Positions 32,809-44,322 of a stretch of 64,000 nt of DNA are shown piece by piece. The stretch is from Pleurostoma richardsiae (lineage: Eukaryota; Ascomycota; Sordariomycetes; Calosphaeriales; Pleurostomataceae). The DNA is taken from the NCBI GenBank assembly GCA_030052745.1, contig JANBVO010000008.1, positions 744,001-808,000 on the forward strand. Direction: 5' to 3'. Under the pieces are notes generated by a model. It was not told the DNA's origin, ran no database searches, and saw only the letters and a program-made list of their open reading frames with translations. The position numbers and the translations under genes are program-made. The stretch's first letter is position 1. Every line of letters starts with the position of its first letter.

Positions 32809-35800
32809 TCAGAGCCAGAGCAGCCACCTGACACCGGCCACCACGCCCCTGCCCATGCCTAGGAAGATCCTCGCGATCATCACCACGAACCACACGTACC
32901 ACATGAAGCCGACGAGCACCCACTCCACTGCGAGCCACCCGGCCCTCCTGACCCACCGGAACCGCCGCCGCTTGCGCCGCAGCATCTTTTCGATGATGTC
33001 CACCACCCGCTTGACCTTTAGCCGCTGGCCCACAATGAGGTCGCGGCTGACCTCATCCGCCTCGTCAGCCGCGCTGCGCGTCATAGAGGTGAGGTCGAGC
33101 GCCACTTTCCCGCGGAGCCCATCGATCCGTCGCTGAAGACCCGACATCTCCTGGCTGGCCAGGGCGTCCGCAGTGGCGTGCCACTCTTGCGCCGAGTGCT
33201 GGATGGCGGAGCTGAGGACACGAGCAGACAGAGGGAAGAGCTCCGCTTGGCAGATGGGGCGGCTGACGAGCTCCCGCTCGTCGGCAAGACTAAACTTGGC
33301 GATCTCGGCCCACGAGAGGCTAGAGTTGCCTTGCATACCCGACATCCCCTTATCCGTGGCAGTAGACGAGACCAGGAGCCGCGGCTCGTTAACCCTTCGT
33401 GAAATCTCCATTGCCATGATGCCCGTGCTCAGCATCAAGCTCCGCATACGAGCAATCTCTCGCCTCGAGACAGGCGCAAGACCGGTCTCGGGAGCTCTGC
33501 CCGCATCTCCGCCTCTGCTGGGCCCAGAGAACTGGCGTGAAAGGGGTGTAGTGAACGACTGGGGGAGCCCAAGAACGGCGTTAAGGCGCGCATCAGCTAC
33601 CCGCACTCCGTCACTGCGGCTCTCTCTACGCGACTCTGAGTCTGTAGTCTCCTCGTCGCGTGTCTTGCGCGACTCGGGGGGTGGCGATGGCGGCGCTGAG
33701 GCACTTTGAACATCAATCTTAGGCGGCTTTAGCAAGTCAAACCGGCTGGATCTTCGACTAGATGGCCTAGACAAGGCTGGACCCAGCATTGACGGGTGCT
33801 CACTCGCTGCCCTCTCTTGGCTCTCTGAGGCATGAACAAACGGTGGCATCACATCCAGGAAATGTTTCGAGGGTCGTTTGATTTGGCCAGCCTGGCCCTG
33901 TGGCGAGGAGGTGGGGTCGTCTGAGTCCCGGCGTCGACCCCTGTCCTCTCCTTCGGACTCGTCCGAGGACGTGCTGGAAGAGTCCACATCGTGGTCATCA
34001 GACTCGCGACGCCACAGCAGCTCGCTGACTTTCGAGACACCGCTGCGCAGGACACTATCAATCCGTGGGCCCTTGAACAAGCTGCGCAAGCCAGCCCCTG
34101 GTTCGTCTCGGCCGATACGGACGCCACCCATATGGCGGTGCGACCCGTGGCCCCTACTTGTTCCACGAGACGCTACCTTGCGACCTGGGCTGACGGAAGA
34201 TATCCTGTCCAAGGTAATCTTTTTGTCCAGTCCTGATTCGGGGGAGCTCGATACCCTGTCGAGGGAATTGGCGGCGGGCTCAGCATTATCTTCTTTGTCG
34301 GTCAAAGGGGCCTCGACGGCCCGCTCCCGGCTGCGCTCACGGAAGATATTCTTGACTTTTGAGAAGGGATTTCTGGAGGGTGAGCCTGGCCGTGGTGAGG
34401 CAGGTCTGCTAGATTCCGGCGACAAATCCATGCCAATAGTAGGGATGAAGGAACCCTCAGTCCGAGAAGGGCGCAGATCGGGGGAAATGGCCGGCGATGT
34501 ATCATCGTCGACCGAGGATCGCCTCCGAGGTGGGGGCACCTCTAGGCTGGCCCGTCCGGATCGATGAGGAGAACCCTGCACTGAACGTCCCGGGTCGCTG
34601 AGCTCAGCCCGAGATTCTCGGCGGCTGTGCTGCCGGCTAGGCACCGCAGAGTCACGGCCAGTCCGCTCTGGTGTCATTATGCTTTGCGAACGAGACTTTG
34701 AGCGTTGAGTGTCCGATCCAAACATCTGCGTCAGCTCGTCTTCTTTAGCCTCGCGGGCAATCATCTCCATCATCTGCTTTTCCAATATATCCTTGCCGCT
34801 GCCCCCGAAAGTGCCGCTTCTGCTTCGGAGTCGGCGGTCACTATCAGAATCGGAAGACTCAGATCCTGACCCCCTGCGGCTATGGACGGAGCCAGTGTGG
34901 CGATGTGAGCTCCTCATGCTATGCAACTTTTGTTTGGCTTTTTCTTTAGCCGACGACAAGACATGCTCACTTCCTGTCTTGCTGGCCTTCTTTTCTATTG
35001 CTCCTGCATCTGGAAGAGCCCCTGCGTCCACCTTGTCATTTGCTCTAAAAGGCGAGGTTGCCGCACCTACTACCCCCCCTTCCGTTTGTTGAGACAGAGG
35101 GCGGTATAGGTCGGGGTCCTGGGGATAGATGCGCCGCCAGTGCCGGTCTTCGATTAGCAGCTTGTTGCTATCCTGTTCCAGCCAGTAGACATCTGCAAGC
35201 ATATCGGCAGGGTCTATTACCCAATCTACGCGCGGTCTCTTTGACTTTGACATGCTGACAGACGGCCGCGATGCATTTGAAGGTGGCGAGCTTTCGGCGA
35301 TCGCCTCGTTCGCACTTGCAAAAGGAGGAAGCGCAGAGTTTCCGGGAAGGCGATTTTGACCAGTAGCAACCCATTTTGCGACCTCATCCACCCAGTCGGT
35401 GACTTTGACGACGTCGCCAAACCCTTGGCTTTCCCCATCTATGGTGAGCCTGCCGCGGGCTCGGACTTTGCGGTTCCTGATATACTGCAGCGGGTTGTAA
35501 GGGCGCCCAAGCTCGCTCACCAGGCTGACGTTATTGACATTCGGCGTCATGGGCGCAGAATGACTCGGAGAGGCAGGAACACTTATAGTTGAACCCTTTC
35601 GCAGTGCCGCGGGTGGTATTAGCGGAGGGACCAGCTCCAGGAGCCTGCGATACTGCGCAAGGAGTTCAAGGTGGTCCTTCGCCTTCTGCGCCCTGGCTAT
35701 AGTTGACTGTGAGAAGTGATATCGGAATGTGCCGTCATGAGAGGCATCAAAGGCAGTTTGTAAGGGGCTGCTCATCCGGTGCCCGGAGGATCCAGCCCTC

Positions 35801-36618
35801 TGCATACCTCCCCGATCTGGCTTTGGCGATACTGTTCGGGACAGTCTCCTCTGTTGCTGTAGTTGCTGTCTCAAGCTCCCACCAACCGTACTGTCTGGTA
35901 GGGGTATTAACCTTGGAGGTAGAGGCTGCGAGACATTCCTCTTGGCGGCGAGACGCCTTGACTCGCTCAAGTTCAGGGCCATGTTGACGATCTGGGCGGC
36001 ATCGACGTCTAGAGGTGCCATAGCAGTGCTCTGCCGCGCAGGCGACGAGGTGGTCGAGCCAGCTGTCACTCCGCCCCCCGCGACCTCGCGGTCTCCGATG
36101 ATCAAGTGCCTTTCTGCCGACCCATTTCCCGTATGCAACGCCCCATCTCCATTGTTCTGTCCCGCATGCGAGCGCTTGGGTGTGCGAGGCGTCCCTTGGG
36201 TATGAGTAGAGGCCGAGGCAGCAGCTGTCTTGATCCTAGCTCCACCTGCTGCGCCGTTTTGTGACCTCCGAGCAGGAGCCCCAGTCTGGCGAACGTCGGG
36301 CGCAGCATCGTCGAGCAACGTATCAGACAGTAAGAAGGCCCCGTTTCCTCTGGGGCGATGGGATCGGTGCGGTGCTTTGGTGTCCCTGCGAGCGTGATGG
36401 TTGCTAGGCTCGGCGTGCAAAGGTGCGTCATCGGATGAACGCGGTGTCATGGTCGTCTCGCGGCTGAAAGAATTATCGTTTACAAGGCTGCCGCCTCGGC
36501 TCGATTCGCCAGTCTCGTCGCTCTTGCGGCCGGAGGCATCTCGGTGGCCTGGGGACAGGTGGTCGGGCCGTCGAGGACGGAGATTTGGCGGTGGACTGGC
36601 ATCGTAGTGGTCCGCCAT
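32809..36618 (-). CDS. Large Ser/Arg-rich protein with C-terminal membrane anchor, function unknown
   Basis: One intronless frame of 1269 residues starting MADHYDASPPPNLRPRR. Most of it is low-complexity (Ser, Arg, Pro, acidic). More ordered parts are: about 310-400 with LVPPLIPPAALRKG and RPYNPLQYIRNRKVRARGRL, followed by VTDWVDEVAKWV; about 470-520 with WVIDPADMLADVYWLEQD; and about 1070-1210, a helical region with SWAEIAKFSLADERELVSRP. The end is strongly basic (RRKRRRFRW) followed by a hydrophobic hairpin (WVLVGFMWYVWFVVMIARIF, then GVVAGVRWLLWL). It is therefore probably tail-anchored with a large cytosolic part full of possible phosphosites. I do not recognise the family. The long intronless coding run and conserved-looking blocks argue that it is a real gene. 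Confidence 0.85.
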   Translation of the reverse strand: MADHYDASPPPNLRPRRPDHLSPGHRDASGRKSDETGESSRGGSLVNDNSFSRETTMTPRSSDDAPLHAEPSNHHARRDTKAPHRSHRPRGNGAFLLSDTLLDDAAPDVRQTGAPARRSQNGAAGGARIKTAAASASTHTQGTPRTPKRSHAGQNNGDGALHTGNGSAERHLIIGDREVAGGGVTAGSTTSSPARQSTAMAPLDVDAAQIVNMALNLSESRRLAAKRNVSQPLPPRLIPLPDSTVGGSLRQQLQQQRRLSRTVSPKPDRGGMQRAGSSGHRMSSPLQTAFDASHDGTFRYHFSQSTIARAQKAKDHLELLAQYRRLLELVPPLIPPAALRKGSTISVPASPSHSAPMTPNVNNVSLVSELGRPYNPLQYIRNRKVRARGRLTIDGESQGFGDVVKVTDWVDEVAKWVATGQNRLPGNSALPPFASANEAIAESSPPSNASRPSVSMSKSKRPRVDWVIDPADMLADVYWLEQDSNKLLIEDRHWRRIYPQDPDLYRPLSQQTEGGVVGAATSPFRANDKVDAGALPDAGAIEKKASKTGSEHVLSSAKEKAKQKLHSMRSSHRHTGSVHSRRGSGSESSDSDSDRRLRSRSGTFGGSGKDILEKQMMEMIAREAKEDELTQMFGSDTQRSKSRSQSIMTPERTGRDSAVPSRQHSRRESRAELSDPGRSVQGSPHRSGRASLEVPPPRRRSSVDDDTSPAISPDLRPSRTEGSFIPTIGMDLSPESSRPASPRPGSPSRNPFSKVKNIFRERSRERAVEAPLTDKEDNAEPAANSLDRVSSSPESGLDKKITLDRISSVSPGRKVASRGTSRGHGSHRHMGGVRIGRDEPGAGLRSLFKGPRIDSVLRSGVSKVSELLWRRESDDHDVDSSSTSSDESEGEDRGRRRDSDDPTSSPQGQAGQIKRPSKHFLDVMPPFVHASESQERAASEHPSMLGPALSRPSSRRSSRFDLLKPPKIDVQSASAPPSPPPESRKTRDEETTDSESRRESRSDGVRVADARLNAVLGLPQSFTTPLSRQFSGPSRGGDAGRAPETGLAPVSRREIARMRSLMLSTGIMAMEISRRVNEPRLLVSSTATDKGMSGMQGNSSLSWAEIAKFSLADERELVSRPICQAELFPLSARVLSSAIQHSAQEWHATADALASQEMSGLQRRIDGLRGKVALDLTSMTRSAADEADEVSRDLIVGQRLKVKRVVDIIEKMLRRKRRRFRWVRRAGWLAVEWVLVGFMWYVWFVVMIARIFLGMGRGVVAGVRWLLWL

Positions 36619-37500
36619 GGCGAGCGAACCTTCACATGTCAGGGAGGAATAGGTGGGCGCCGGTAAACGACGTCAGAGGCGAGGCCAGAAAATGTCGGTG
36701 TCATGAAGCATCTTGGAATGGCTGCCGCCTCGATGGGAAAAAGCGTAATAACGACAGAGGAGATGCAAGAGGGGGATGATGCGACAGGTCAGAGTTTGTG
36801 GCTGCTCCGGGGTCGGTAACGTATTTGCTGGCTCATGCGAATGATTTCGCGGCCACACAACGCAGATCGCATGTGCTTTCTTTTTCCTATTCGCGGGAGC
36901 CCAAGCGCGGTGATGGCAAGCTGTGTCCAGCGTGTGCAGCGCAGCGAGGTCTGTGGTAGGAGAAATCCAGTTTCGCTGGGGCGAGTGCGCCGCCTGATTG
37001 GCGGGCGGGCACGCGCGATGCCCCGTCTCTGGGTACCGTACCTCCTTGTTCAGCGCTGTTGGTACAACAGACAACGGCGCACGGGGAAATGCACCAGCTG
37101 ACCCAGCAAGCCCCGCTTGCCTGTTGAGCCCTTGACGGCGCCTCCCGTGCTAAGGTCTGGCGCTCCGACGCCGACAACGGCGCTTGTGCCCGGCAATGAT
37201 TCAGCACGACAAGGCTCATAGCAGAGATGTACCGGCGCACACACTGACATAGCGGGACATGTACAGCAAACGTCCCATGGGGTACAGTTATGGAGATGGT
37301 TGACCTCCTAGAAACGCATCGGTTGCCGGTGTAGCAGCCCGGACACAGCAAGGAATATGGTCTCCAGCCGAGAAACAGGAGTCCGCCCGCTCACATGCAA
37401 AACACGAGAAGAAGCAGCCATGCCATGCCCCTGGTCTTTGATCCCTCGCCCACCCACATACGCCCTAGCAAAAATAGGACAGGCCTCCTGCCACCCAAAA
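36619..37500. other. Intergenic region upstream of the 1269-residue protein
   Basis: The 882 bases contain the promoter of the 1269-residue gene and the 3' UTR of the PHAF1 homologue, both on the minus strand. No further feature is supported. Confidence 0.5.
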
Positions 37501-39150
37501 TCAGAAAACAGTTAGTGCACTGACAAACCCGTTCTTGAGAACCTCGAAGACCAGACCCGGAAACCCGTACAGAGTCGTCGTTGAGTCTTCAGTCCCATCG
37601 AACCTCTTGCCTCCAAGCTCCGGCCCCGCTCCTCCACTGTCCTCCCATCCCCCGAGAAACTCGCAGCTACTCCCCGGAGAATCGCCCCATCCCCTATTGA
37701 GGACCATGCCCCGCTGTCGCTGCCGTGCTTCGCTCTCGGATCCGTAGGCGGCCTTCCACTCCTCACGCAAGCGCTCCTCTGTCGCTACAAACGGTGTCTC
37801 TGAGTTGACGGGGCCCTCAAGGATCAATGAGCTTGCCAGGTACGGAATCTCCCATCTGCACCGGCGATGCCTGTTGAAGGGATAGGATCCCGGAACATTA
37901 CCATGCAACACCATCTTGGTGGCGACCAGACGATCTGGTGAATCTGCCTTGATGTCTTTGTCGGGAAGGTGCGGATTACCATTCGCCGAAGGGGGAGGCC
38001 GTGAGGGAGGAACTGGCGTAGAAACCAAGATATCAAAGCCGAGGTAGAAGTAATTGTAGAAGCACTCGCCCGATATGTTCCCGACCGCGTCCTCTTCGAT
38101 AGCTTCATCGTCATTTGAATCGTCAGAGGTTGTGTGCGCTGATGACTGGTCCGTATCCGTCAGGTCATCTTGCCTCTTCAGGTCATTACCGTTCGGCCGC
38201 GTCCTGCTGCTACTAGCTGTTCGGATCTTGTGGATATACATCCTCTGGTCGTTCTTCCTATATATCGCATCCGGTGGACCTAGCTCGGCGACAAGCTCCT
38301 GGGGCGTCGTCTCTCCAAGTGTGAGCCAGACTGAGTTACTCGTCATCCAGCGTCGAAACAACTGAAGTTTTCCACCGCCGTGTATCTGGACAAGAGAGAC
38401 CTCATCTGGAGATACGTCTTTGCCTTTCACCAAGGGGGTGAATGTCTTGATGCTTGGCAGGACTTCCGTCCACAGGTTAGCTCGCGCTTGGGCCCAGGTG
38501 TCCCCGCTGAACACAGCCATCGACGTGGCGGTCTCACTGCTCGACGATGACAGGAGTGATACCACGTCCTTGTCTGGGGAATATACTGCACTTGCCATGG
38601 GAAAGGTGAAGGCAACCCCAGGGTAAGAAAGCACATATGCGCCAGTGTCATGCCTGGAATCAGCAGCTGGAATAAACTCTCCATCGTAGGTTGGACCTAG
38701 AAACCGGTGGTAGATATGACGGAACGTGGGGCCAGCCGACGATGCGTCGCCTCCCGAGTATGGAGAGGAAGCCGCAGTTCCTGGCCGAACAAGATCCCGA
38801 TCCTTATTCTGGTCCTTGAACGTGACGTGGTTCTTGGAAAAGTCCAGGACCTCGATAAGCCGCAGCCGTTGTTCGGGTCCATCGAACCGCAACCGTATTC
38901 CATTTGCGGGCAGGTTCAGAGTCACCGGCTCCGTGACAGGGTTTGTTGGTGAGTAAATCAGGTCGAGTTTGGGGAACCGCTGAGGCTCTGCCTTCAAGCG
39001 GGTCAGAATATCGTGGAGTGACGCGCCTAGAACTGTCATAGAAATGCTGTCAGTTTCGGTCGTTCTATGACATAGCCATTCCAGACAATCGAGCTTACCG
39101 AGGAATCCCAGTGCCCTTCCGGGGTGCAGTTGCGCTGTGAAGAGAGACAT
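37501..39150 (-). CDS. PHAF1 / UPF0183 family protein (phagophore-associated, C16orf70-like)
   Basis: Exons 39150-39099 and 39032-37501 give 527 residues from the first true ATG (MSLFTAQLHPGRALGFL). The intron is 66 nt, a multiple of three, and contains no stop in frame, so it can be read through. Splicing gives PGRALGFLVLGASLHDIL, matching the start of human PHAF1 (ERSLGN...LGMPLAQAV). Other family landmarks are LDLIYSPTNP, LNLPANGIRLRFDGPEQRLRLIEV, TFRHIYHRFLGPTYDG, PPDAIYRKNDQRMYIHK, CFYNYFYLGFDILVS and the phrase KMVLHGNVPGSYPFNRHRRCRWEIP. Mammalian PHAF1 binds autophagic membranes with BCAS3; plant and fungal members are little studied. Ser-rich insertions lengthen it relative to the about 420-residue animal protein. 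Confidence 0.9.
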   Translation of the reverse strand: MSLFTAQLHPGRALGFLGKLDCLEWLCHRTTETDSISMTVLGASLHDILTRLKAEPQRFPKLDLIYSPTNPVTEPVTLNLPANGIRLRFDGPEQRLRLIEVLDFSKNHVTFKDQNKDRDLVRPGTAASSPYSGGDASSAGPTFRHIYHRFLGPTYDGEFIPAADSRHDTGAYVLSYPGVAFTFPMASAVYSPDKDVVSLLSSSSSETATSMAVFSGDTWAQARANLWTEVLPSIKTFTPLVKGKDVSPDEVSLVQIHGGGKLQLFRRWMTSNSVWLTLGETTPQELVAELGPPDAIYRKNDQRMYIHKIRTASSSRTRPNGNDLKRQDDLTDTDQSSAHTTSDDSNDDEAIEEDAVGNISGECFYNYFYLGFDILVSTPVPPSRPPPSANGNPHLPDKDIKADSPDRLVATKMVLHGNVPGSYPFNRHRRCRWEIPYLASSLILEGPVNSETPFVATEERLREEWKAAYGSESEARQRQRGMVLNRGWGDSPGSSCEFLGGWEDSGGAGPELGGKRFDGTEDSTTTLYGFPGLVFEVLKNGFVSALTVF

Positions 39151-40036
39151 GTCCACAAGATGAACCCTTCAAGACTAGTATCACTCCTTCTGGGCAGGCC
39201 GGCAGGAGAATAAGAATTCGGACAGCAACCTCGGCAGCCCCAAAGCCTTTGGTTTTGTGTACAAACGTTTGTGAGGCGCTCGTTGACAGCCAGTGGAGAA
39301 GGGGCAGATGAACGAAGGTCGTGAAAGAGACAAGAACGGAGAAGCCAGACGAAAGCCAACCAGCTGTTATGTAGGTATCTAGGCAGGCAGGTCTCGGTTC
39401 TGATAGGTCTTGGTTCCAAGATCAAAAGGCAACAGACGACGCACGGCTGAAGCACGGGCTCGAGTTCAAGGGCGCAGGCTCCAGCCTCGTGTGTGATGAC
39501 CGATGGACGATGGGCGAGAGGACGGTCAAGGAGGGGTCTGGTGGTGCAGTGGGAGGGGTGCACAGGAGGTGGGGACGTCATCCGGCAGGCATGTGCCGCT
39601 ATGTTCCGCGCTAACCCGCGCCAATCCGCCCCAAAAGACTAGGGGAAGCTGCAAGGCTATGTGTGTCCCACTCCGCTTCTTCCTGTGCGTCGATGAGTGT
39701 TGCTCTGGAAACGAGCTCGAGCCACCCGGCATCGCGCCCCTGTTGACTGTTGACATGGATCACCTTCGCACTTCTTTTTTAGGCGGGTACCTGGCATGTC
39801 AACGCACAGCCAACACGACGACAGGCTTTCTGCAAGTACTTTTCTGCACCGTCCCGCTTCACGCACACTTTGCTGCAACGAGGCTTGCTTGTCTTTTTGG
39901 CTTGCCCATACGCCATACGTGCTACTTCACAACCTCTTATCCCTTCAATCTTTCCCACAAGCTACCATAACCATCTTTCGCGCTGGATTCTCGGAAACGA
40001 GTCGCCGCAAGGCGGGGCACGGCGGCATCCTCTACG
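39151..40036. promoter_or_regulatory. Divergent intergenic region (PHAF1 / kinesin-5)
   Basis: There are 886 bases between the two divergent start codons. The open frames in it (for example 39503-39970) have no conserved motif. It should contain both promoters; no cell-cycle box was identified with confidence. Confidence 0.5.
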
Positions 40037-43000
40037 ATGGCAGCAAATATGCGGTCCAGCTCCATTGCACGCCCACCTGCGCGTGGCACCCGAGCTTCGA
40101 CTGCGAGGTTCCATAATGCCTCTGCGGCTCAACGCATTGACCGAGGCGGCGCCGTCTCTCCAGCCGAGTCCCTCGCATCCAGCGCAACCTCGGCGACAAC
40201 AGCGGGCACGAAGCGCAAAGAGCGCGACTATGAGGCAGACCTGGGCGGGGAGACCAATATCAACGTTGTAGTCCGCTGCAGAGGCCGTAACGAACGCGAG
40301 GTCCGCGAGAACAGCGCTGTCGTCGTGCGCACAGACGGCGTCAAGGGCGAAGTCGTCGAGCTGTCGATGGGCCCTAATGCGCTGAGCAACAAGACCTACA
40401 ACTTCGACCGCGTCTTCTCGCCAGCAGCGGACCAGAGCATGCTTTTCGACGACGTGGTAAAGCCTATATTAGAGGAGGTATGAGCCGTGCTTCCCTGTCT
40501 ATCCAGACGCCGCTCTCTACTGGTCTCGTTTTGACGCATAGCAGATGCTCCAAGGATACAATTGTACCATCTTCGCTTACGGGCAGACTGGTACTGGTAA
40601 GACATACACAATGACCGGTGACATGTCTGAAACTATGGGCTACCTCTCGGACGCCGCTGGTATCATCCCACGTGTCTTGCAGACATTGTTCAACAAGCTC
40701 GAGATTGATGATACGGAAAACTGTGTCCGATGCTCCTTCATTGAGCTGTACAACGAAGAGCTTCGTGATCTGCTTTCCGCGGAGGAAAATGCAAAGCTCA
40801 AGATTTTTGATGATACCTCACGCAAGGGACATGCTTCGACAGTGGTTCAGGGCATGGAGGAGCGTCATATCCTCAACGCGGCCGAGGGCATCAGGCGGCT
40901 TCAGGAAGGCAGTGTTAGGAGGCAGGTGGCAGCTACCAAGTGCAACGACTTGAGCAGTCGCAGCCATACTGTCTTTACCATCACCGTACACGTCAAGCGA
41001 ACAAACGACAACGGCGAAGATTACCTCAGCTCCGGGAAGTTAAATCTTGTTGATCTGGCAGGTAGTGAGAACATTCAGCGCTCCGGAGCCGAGAACAAGC
41101 GTGCTGCTGAAGCAGGTCTTATCAACAAGAGCCTGCTAACTCTCGGACGCGTCATCAACGCTCTGGTCGACCGAAGCTCTCATATCCCATATAGAGAGTC
41201 CAAACTTACGAGGCTCCTTCAGGATTCCCTGGGAGGCCGCACGAAGACGTGCATCATCGCTACAATCTCTCCGGCCAAGAGTAATCTCGAGGAGACCATC
41301 TCTACGCTAGACTATGCTTTCCGTGCCAAAAATATCCGCAACAAGCCTCAGGTTAACCAGATGATTAACAAAAAGACCCTCCTCAGAGATTTCACCTCAG
41401 AGATCGAGAAGCTCAAGAGCGAACTTATTGCCACGAGGCAACGAAATGGCGTCTACCTATCCAACGAGGCATACGAGGATATGACCGTGCAGAGCGAGTC
41501 TCGTCGCATCCTGGCCGAGGAACAAGCCGCCAAGATCGAGACCCTTGAGTCAAATCTTCGAAACAAGGTGCAGGAGCTTTTCTCCCTGACTTCAAGCTTC
41601 ATGGGCCTGAAGAAGGACCATGAGGGAACGAAGGCCCAGCTTGATGATACCCAGGAGATCCTTGATCAGACCGAACTTGTTCTTGCGGCAACCCGGAAGA
41701 CCCTGGCCGAGGAGACGCACATTCGAAAAGCCCACCAGGAAACCGAAGAGAAGCTGAGCGCGTTGGGCAGTGAGCTCATAACGACGCTGCACAAGACCGT
41801 CCTGGACGTAGGAGGTCTTCACGCCAAAAATAAGAGGAAGTCCGACCTTCAGAGTCTGAACCGAAGTACATGGAGCATGTCACAAGCGCAAGTGTCCGAC
41901 GTTACCGAACTTGTTGAGACTCGCATCCAGCAGTTCCGAAAAGACCAAGAGGGGCACATCTCCAGCATCTCTAGAAGGATGGAGGATTTCGTGCAAGACG
42001 AGCTAAAGAAACTTTCCTCGACGCAGGCACTGCTCGACGACAACCTTGCCGAGTTTATCACGTCCAAGAATGAACTGTTGCGGCAAAAGGAGGAATCCAA
42101 GGATGAGATGGACAATGTCTTGGAGGAGATCAAGGTTGTCCGAGACACCATCAAGGACAGAGTCGGTGAAAGCTTACAGGCTATCGCCGCCGCCGCCGAG
42201 AAAATATCAGGCGACGTGCTGAGTGAATTGAGCACTTTCCATAATCAGTTGCACACCTCCTACAGCTCCCTTGGCAAGGACTTCAAGACGATGTTTGAGG
42301 AGCTACTGCGCCACATGAGCGTGCAGCGAACCGAGTCCGACGACCTGAGGCGACAACTCGAGACAGCCGGACAGACCATGGTTCGGTCGAATGCATCGAT
42401 TTCAGCACGAATCCAGGAAGTAATTCAAGAGGAGCGGAAGCAGGCCGCTGAGGACCGCCAGAAGTTGCTTGGTCAGATCACCAGCCTCATCAATGCTCAG
42501 GCAGAACAGCAAGAGTCACGTCTGGCAAGCAAGACGGTCCTGCTCCAGGATAGAGTCGTGGACTCCAACAAGACATTCGAGGACCAGATGGAGCAGTACT
42601 CGGAAGGCATGGATGCCTGGAATGCCAGAGAAGGACAACTCTTGGAAGACATTGCTCTCTCGCGCGATACTCTGAAGACTAAACTCAAGGACGATTGGAC
42701 CGTAAGCTGCGTTTCGTACGTTGTCAAGTATTTTGCTGACTTCCGGAACAGACTGCAAATGAGCACAGCACCTCGATCCAGAATACCACGAAGTCTGTAC
42801 ATGCCGAAACCGTTCGTGTTGTCGGCGAGCAGATGAAGGATTTGGATGTTCAGATGAAAGACTTGGATGAATTTGTCACCAGGGCACGGGCGCAAAATGG
42901 AGAGCACCATGTTCAGCACGCGGGATCCGTCAAGAGCCTGTCCTCGACTGTGGAAGCCTCATTCTCAAAGATCTCGGCGCACTCCAAGGAGACGTACAGC

Positions 43001-43603
43001 AGAGTCGAGACCCTTGGAGGGGAGATGGGTTCGGATATCAAGCAGTTGCATAGCAACATTGAACCGTTGGACGAACACTTGTGCCAGCCACTCGGTGCGC
43101 TCAGGGAAGACATATCGAGCACCACTATCCGCGAGTACGAGCCGACCGGCGAGACCCCCCAGAAGATGCAGTACCAGTACCCCACCGAACTGCCACGAAC
43201 ACAGCCGGCCCATGCTCTGCTTGCCGGCATGGAGGGCGCGCCGACGCCGAGCAAGGCGGCACCTCTTGTCTTTAACGACCCTGACGACTTAGAGGTAGAC
43301 AGACCGGCTACCCGGCTACGCTCGTCCAGCCTTGCTCCGGAGCGGAACCCGTTAAGCATGAGTCTGCGGGAGGTCAACCCTAACCTGACCACCACGTCTC
43401 TCATGTTCGACCCCTCAGCCAGCACGATATCGATTATGTCCACCGTTAACGAAAACACAGTCCCCCTATTCAAGAAGAGCACGACCCGATCATCGAGAAG
43501 TACCAGAGGAAAGGCCGTGGTCACCCTCGAGGGAAGGGAGAACGTGCCACCATCGGCATTTTCCCAGAGCGCTTCTAGGAGAAAGAGTCCCAGACTGCAC
43601 TAA
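40037..43603 (+). CDS. bimC: Kinesin-5 motor (BimC/Eg5 family)
   Basis: Exons 40037-40477, 40545-42701 and 42752-43603 give 1149 residues. The motor domain starts near residue 70 (INVVVRCRGRNE) with P-loop GQTGTGKT (160-167), SSRSHTVF switch I and LVDLAGSE switch II, ending near ISTLDYAFRAKNIRNKPQ. A long coiled-coil stalk follows. The tail has a clear BimC box at about 998-1012 (TGETPQKMQYQYP), whose Thr1001 corresponds to the Cdk1 site that targets kinesin-5 to spindles. The very C-terminus is basic. Homotetrameric kinesin-5 slides antiparallel microtubules apart and is essential for bipolar spindles. The gene has its usual full length. Confidence 0.97.
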
Positions 43604-44322
43604 AGGCTGGCTGCCCTCTGTATCCCCCGTAGCGGGTCCCCAACTGTGCGTACATATTGATCTTGGGAGGGCGGCGTTTGGAGGTGTTCCAGGTTATGTC
43701 AGGTTGACGGGATGCTATGGCGTATTGGCGGTTACGAGAGTCGGAACAGGCTGTCAATGTCGTTGTATTCTTCTTAGTCGGTATTTGTACTTGATACCCC
43801 ATCATGCCGCGCTTTGGGGAGAATAACGATTTCTTTCATTGCTGACTTTTCGGGAGTGGGACACGCCCAAATGAATGCCTTCTCTCGCTCCTAAACCACC
43901 TATTAACCTTACTCAAATTCCAAGAAATCCAAGGAAGTTATGTGACCTGCTAGCTGAGAATATGTCGTGAGCAGCCTGCGACTTGTCCCGGACCCTTTCA
44001 GTGACGTGATCGGCTTCAATGCGCCCTGCGTTTGCGCCTTATGACAGGCGTTAGGTGTTGTCGTGGGGAAGTCGTCAAATACGCCCTTCATGGCCCCGCA
44101 TCCGAGCGCTACCCCTTTTGTCTACTTTATGACACGCTCTAGCAACAGGAAGAGATGGAAATATAGTCACTTATACCATCTAGTCTCTGTGTGTAATCCT
44201 GTAGAAGACTGTCTCCATCAAGTGGCCTTCAGCATCATCAGCTTGTATCCATAGGACACGATCCGTGTCGACCAACAAGCGTGTTTGTTCACTTCGCCCA
44301 CCTTGTGCAACTCAGAGGCACC
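43604..44322. other. Intergenic region between kinesin-5 and HAD gene
   Basis: The 719 bases between these two same-strand genes hold the kinesin 3' UTR and the HAD promoter. Nothing else is recognisable. Confidence 0.5.
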
